Origin: Halanaerobiaceae bacterium
GTDB lineage: Bacteria > Bacillota > Halanaerobiia > Halanaerobiales > DTU029
Length of the DNA: 10,161 nt
Assembly: GCA_012521855.1 (NCBI GenBank)
Contig: JAAYLO010000074.1
Coordinates: 1 to 10,161 of the forward strand
Direction: 5' to 3'
Shown: positions 6,665-10,161 of the stretch, one piece after another
How positions within the stretch are numbered: position 1 is the stretch's first letter
Layout of the letters: each line of letters starts with the position of its first letter
The notes under the pieces: generated by a model
What the model was told of the DNA's origin: nothing
Database searches by the model: none
The model's input: only the letters and a program-made list of their open reading frames with translations
Program-made: the position numbers and the translations under genes

Positions 6665-7930
6665 TTACCCCTTCTTGTTTAAAAAATAGATAGTATCAAG
6701 TGAAATTCTATTTGCCACCTCAACAAGATCTTCTTTTTTCACGGCATTTAACCTGTCAATAGATTCCGGCACTGGCTCAGGCTGATCATTTATCAATCCC
6801 AGTAAATAGTGGCTGGAAAGACCTCTGTTGCTATCAGCCATTGTCTTAAAAGTACTGATCAGAGAGGCCCTGGTCCAGTTAAATTCATCATCACTGATAT
6901 CTCCATTTTTCATCTTTTCCACCTGTTCCATTATCAATTTCCTGGTCTTTTCATAGTTTTCAACAGCTATACCTGAAGTAATTATCAATAATCCTTTAGT
7001 GGTCTCTATATTTGAACTTACATAATAAGCAAGGCTCTCCTTCTCCCTTACACTCTGAAACAATTTGGAATGAGGAAAGGAACCCAGAATACCGTTATAC
7101 ATCAAAAGAGGATAATATAAATGGCTGTTTCTGGTTATTCCGGTCCTGAAACCCATAACAAGCTTCCCCTGATTAACATTCATTTTCTCTTCAATTTCTT
7201 TAATCTCTGCTACATTGCTCTTCACATAGGTTTGATTGATATTCCTGTCCTGTTTATGCTTAAAATCAAAGGAATTATTAATTCCGTCATAAAGCGCATC
7301 TTCATCTATATCACCAATCACAAAAAACAAAATCCTGCTCTCCGTCAAGACCCGCTGATACTGTTCATAAACATCTTCCCTGTTTAACCTTTCATGATCT
7401 TCAACATGGCCCAGTTTGTGCAGGCCAAAAGGCTCATTCCGGCACATTTCCTGGTAACACCTTAACAGGGAATATGTATATTTGTCATTTTTAATCGATT
7501 TGATTTCTTTTATTATGAAATCCCTTTCCTGCTGGAAATACTCCTCAGTAAAACGGGGTGATAATACCAATTCCTTTAATAATAAGATAGCTTTTTTATT
7601 TAATTTTTCATCTGTGGGCAGATATTTTTCATTGACAATTTCCAGAGAAAAATTAATAATTTGCAATTCTCCCCTTTTCCAGACAGACACATTGAGTTCT
7701 GCTCCATATAGATAATCCAGCTGGATTTTGAAACTCTTGCTGTCAGGATATTTTTCACTTCCCCGGTACAAAATAAAGGGAACCAGTGCATTTTTGCTTA
7801 CAGTTTCTCTATCCAATTTATTCAGGATAAAAATCTGCAGTAAATTTGTCTTAAATTTTTTAGTTTTACAGATATAAAGTTCCATATCATTATCTGTCTT
7901 TAGATGTTTAAAGCAGTTTATATTCTCCAT
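6665..7930 (-). CDS. ymfF: M16-like peptidase partner, YmfF type (no zinc site)
   Basis: 421 residues with two M16-type halves. Where HxxEH should stand (around residues 50-60) the sequence reads PFILYRGSEKY, so the zinc ligands are absent and this subunit cannot be a metallopeptidase by itself. It keeps the R/Y motif REKESLAYYV (Arg295, Tyr302), which positions substrate in M16B heterodimers. It is thus complementary to YmfH, which has zinc ligands but no R/Y motif. An obligate heterodimer is inferred, as with mitochondrial processing peptidase and other M16B pairs. The ATG (7928-7930) has AAGGATGG 6 nt upstream. It starts 28 bp after the UPF0182 stop and ends 5 bp before ymfH, so all three probably form one operon. 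It is also annotated as EF-P modification-associated YfmF; the substrate is unknown. Confidence 0.9.
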   Translation of the reverse strand: MENINCFKHLKTDNDMELYICKTKKFKTNLLQIFILNKLDRETVSKNALVPFILYRGSEKYPDSKSFKIQLDYLYGAELNVSVWKRGELQIINFSLEIVNEKYLPTDEKLNKKAILLLKELVLSPRFTEEYFQQERDFIIKEIKSIKNDKYTYSLLRCYQEMCRNEPFGLHKLGHVEDHERLNREDVYEQYQRVLTESRILFFVIGDIDEDALYDGINNSFDFKHKQDRNINQTYVKSNVAEIKEIEEKMNVNQGKLVMGFRTGITRNSHLYYPLLMYNGILGSFPHSKLFQSVREKESLAYYVSSNIETTKGLLIITSGIAVENYEKTRKLIMEQVEKMKNGDISDDEFNWTRASLISTFKTMADSNRGLSSHYLLGLINDQPEPVPESIDRLNAVKKEDLVEVANRISLDTIYFLNKKG

Positions 7931-7958
7931 ATATTACCATCCTTATTTTATTCATTTA

Positions 7959-10161
7959 TTATTCCATTTCATTTAATTTAGTTAAAATATCACCTAATTC
8001 ATTTAAATCTTCTCCAAAACCAGCCCAATTACCGGCTTTTATATTTTCCTGGGCACTTAGATATTTTTCCAGGGCCCGTGAAAGCAATTCCTGAAAATCC
8101 TGTTTATTATTCATATCAATTTTGTCATCTGTTTCTATTTCCTCTTCAGAGGACTCTGGCCTGATTTTTACTCCTTCTCCATTTATGAGAATCCTGAGTG
8201 CTTCTTCAAGATTTTCTTCCATAACTATCTTATCCTGATAAGCTACAACTACCCTCTTAAGTTCCGGTAATTCACTGGTCTCAGCCTGTAAATAAACAGG
8301 CTCAATATACAGGATTGAATTCCCAATGGGAAGGACAAGGAGATCTCCCCTGATAACCCTGGAACCCCTCTGGCCCCAGAGTGTTAATAACTGTGAAATC
8401 TCGGCATTCTGCTCTATTCTGGATTCAATCTGCATTGGTCCATAAACCAGCTGGTCTTTGGGGAAGTTGTAGACAATTAATTCCCCATAATGTTCATCAT
8501 CAGATCTTCCTGCTATCCAGGAGATCATATTATTTTTATTGGCAGGAGTAAAAGGAAGCATTAAAACAAATTCTGTTTCATCATAACCTGGTAAAACCAT
8601 ATTTACATAATAAGGCTCCATCTGAACAATACTGCCGCCATAATTTTCCTGAGGGATATTCCACTGGTCTTCTCTATTATAGAAAACAACAGGATCCTTC
8701 ATGTGATAGGTTGTATATAATTCTGCCTGTATTTTAAATAAATCTTCAGGATACCTGAAATGTTCGCTGAGTTCATGAGGAATCAAATCACCATCTTTAA
8801 AGACATCAGGGAAAATCTTCATATATGTTTGTGCCAGGGGATCATTTTTATCAATTACATAAAAATCCATCGTCCCATTATAAGCATCAATAACAACCTT
8901 GATGGAATTTCTAATATAATTTCCCAGATTTGCAGTAGGTTTTGAATATGGAAATCTATCAGTAGTAGTATAGGCATCCTGAATCCAGAATAAACGCCCT
9001 TCAAATATTACCAGATATGGATCATTATCATATCGCAAATACGGAGCGACTTTCCTTACCCTCTGGCTGATATTCCGGTAATACATGATCCTGCTTTCAT
9101 TTTTTATATCATTAGACAATAAAATCTTCAGATTACCAAAATGAACAGCATAAAGAGCATTCCGTAAGAAATTACTGAGCTGTACCCCTCCTTTGCCATC
9201 GTAATCTGTATATTCATTTTCAGAGCCCAGGGGATAATGGAATTCACCTGAGCGATTGTTAACTAACACATAATCCTCATTGGTTCTCTCACCGTAATAA
9301 ATAGAACTGTTTTCCAGGTAAACATCTGTAAAATTCTTTGTAGGAATATCTTTTAAAAGAAACTCAGGTAAACCATTAGTGGTAGCTTTATTTACAGGAC
9401 TCATAACAATACCGTAACCATGTGTATATTTGAGCTTCTGGTTGATCCAGTTTTGGGCCTGTGGATTCAACAATCTTTGATCCAGTTCCCTGGCAGACAA
9501 CATTACCTGCTGGTATTTCCCATTTATGAGATAACGGTCAACATCCACATCGACAAAGCTGTAATAGGGCCTTAACCCCTGTAGTTGATTATAAGTAGAT
9601 AATAATGGTTTGGTATCCCAGAGACGTACATTTTCAATTGTACCACTGTATTCCTTTAAAATATCCCCGTTTAAATCATTCTTTATTTCAAATTCCTTGT
9701 CTACTATTTTATCAAGGCCATATGCCTTAAGGGTCATTTCAATATTATAACTTATATATTCACTCTCCAGGACAATCTCATTTGGCTCTACACGATATTT
9801 TTGTATTAAACCAGGGTATATGCTGGTAAATATTAATGAAATCAATAACCAGACAGCAAGCCCGGACAAAATATAGCTATAGCTCTTTCTGAACAAATTA
9901 ATCATCACAAATATAGCCAGTACAATTACAACAAAAAATAGTATCTTCAATCCCAATAAATTGGCATGTATATCCGTATATCCAGCTCCAAAAAAAATCC
10001 CCCGCGGAGAATATAACAGATTATACATGGACAGGCGGTAATCCCAGGCTTTCAGGAGAAGAAAAATAATAACCAGTATAGTGATATGTACTTTTCCACT
10101 GTTTAAAAACTTAAATTTAAAATCATTAAAAGACTTTACTCCCGAGCTGATTGTATAAATA
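7959..10161 (-). CDS. UPF0182 (COG1615) membrane protein, 5' end cut by window edge
   Basis: The frame stays open to the right edge, and about 733 residues are visible. An ATG at 10026-10028 is internal: the in-frame sequence before it encodes a membrane segment (VHITILVIIFLLLKAWDYRL) that joins directly to LLYSPRG...GAGYTD, a conserved family block. Two more helices follow (ILFFVVIVLAIFVMINLF and YILSGLAVWLLISLIF). Then comes a large, probably extracytoplasmic domain beginning RVEPNEIVLESEYISYNI, another family hallmark. Near the C terminus an acidic linker (SSEEEIETDDKID) precedes a helical segment (YLSAQENIKAGNWAGFGEDL). Family members are usually about 900 residues, so roughly 150-200 N-terminal residues with more helices lie outside the window. 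The function of UPF0182 is not known. The gene ends with tandem TAA codons and precedes ymfF by 28 bp. Confidence 0.93.
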   Translation of the reverse strand, partial: IYTISSGVKSFNDFKFKFLNSGKVHITILVIIFLLLKAWDYRLSMYNLLYSPRGIFFGAGYTDIHANLLGLKILFFVVIVLAIFVMINLFRKSYSYILSGLAVWLLISLIFTSIYPGLIQKYRVEPNEIVLESEYISYNIEMTLKAYGLDKIVDKEFEIKNDLNGDILKEYSGTIENVRLWDTKPLLSTYNQLQGLRPYYSFVDVDVDRYLINGKYQQVMLSARELDQRLLNPQAQNWINQKLKYTHGYGIVMSPVNKATTNGLPEFLLKDIPTKNFTDVYLENSSIYYGERTNEDYVLVNNRSGEFHYPLGSENEYTDYDGKGGVQLSNFLRNALYAVHFGNLKILLSNDIKNESRIMYYRNISQRVRKVAPYLRYDNDPYLVIFEGRLFWIQDAYTTTDRFPYSKPTANLGNYIRNSIKVVIDAYNGTMDFYVIDKNDPLAQTYMKIFPDVFKDGDLIPHELSEHFRYPEDLFKIQAELYTTYHMKDPVVFYNREDQWNIPQENYGGSIVQMEPYYVNMVLPGYDETEFVLMLPFTPANKNNMISWIAGRSDDEHYGELIVYNFPKDQLVYGPMQIESRIEQNAEISQLLTLWGQRGSRVIRGDLLVLPIGNSILYIEPVYLQAETSELPELKRVVVAYQDKIVMEENLEEALRILINGEGVKIRPESSEEEIETDDKIDMNNKQDFQELLSRALEKYLSAQENIKAGNWAGFGEDLNELGDILTKLNEME

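Noticed and set aside
10026..10028. ATG as the start of the UPF0182 gene
   Set aside because: The frame is open for 44 more codons to the window edge and encodes a membrane helix that runs into the conserved LLYSPRG block, so the true start lies outside.

Overview
The window comes from a low-GC (roughly mid-30s percent by eye), AT-rich, Shine-Dalgarno-using bacterium. Gene content points to an anaerobic member of the Firmicutes in the broad sense: a TGS-domain nucleoside kinase, the paired YmfF/YmfH M16 peptidases, a UPF0182 membrane protein and a sodium-coupled NSS transporter with a MetS-type small subunit. The sodium-coupled transport and acidic small subunit would suit a salt-adapted lineage such as Halanaerobiales, but that placement is a guess from gene content. 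No mobile element, CRISPR array, tRNA or rRNA is visible, and every frame is intact. This looks like ordinary chromosomal housekeeping sequence rather than an island.

Layout: one gene, a HAD-type 5'-nucleotidase cut by the left edge, lies on the + strand (1-567). Everything else is on the - strand and is read right to left. First comes a UPF0182 membrane protein cut by the right edge (7959-10161). It is followed closely by ymfF (6665-7930) and ymfH (5379-6659), with gaps of 28 and 5 bp. A 232-bp gap holds a good sigma-A promoter and an approximately 170-nt leader. Then come the NSS transporter (3650-5146) and its single-helix small subunit (3400-3630), 19 bp apart. A hairpin that may be a terminator follows (3363-3391). 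Next are queG (2210-3325) and the TGS-domain nucleoside kinase (571-2226), which overlap. The kinase ends 3 bp from the convergent nucleotidase gene.

How the genes may work together: YmfF and YmfH look like the two halves of one M16B peptidase. YmfH has the zinc site (HFLEH plus a downstream Glu) and lacks the R/Y motif. YmfF lacks the zinc site and has the R/Y motif. The transporter and its small subunit form a MetP/MetS-type sodium-driven amino-acid importer. QueG carries out the last step of queuosine synthesis in tRNA. The kinase joins a ThrRS-like TGS and second domain, without its zinc histidines, to a uridine-kinase-type P-loop domain.

I did not find a clearly new system. The points most worth a second look are the duplicated acidic tail of the small subunit, the unexplained G-rich transporter leader, a possible alternative pairing between the hairpin and the queG ribosome-binding site, the start choice and overlap of the kinase, and the dead editing site fused to the kinase.
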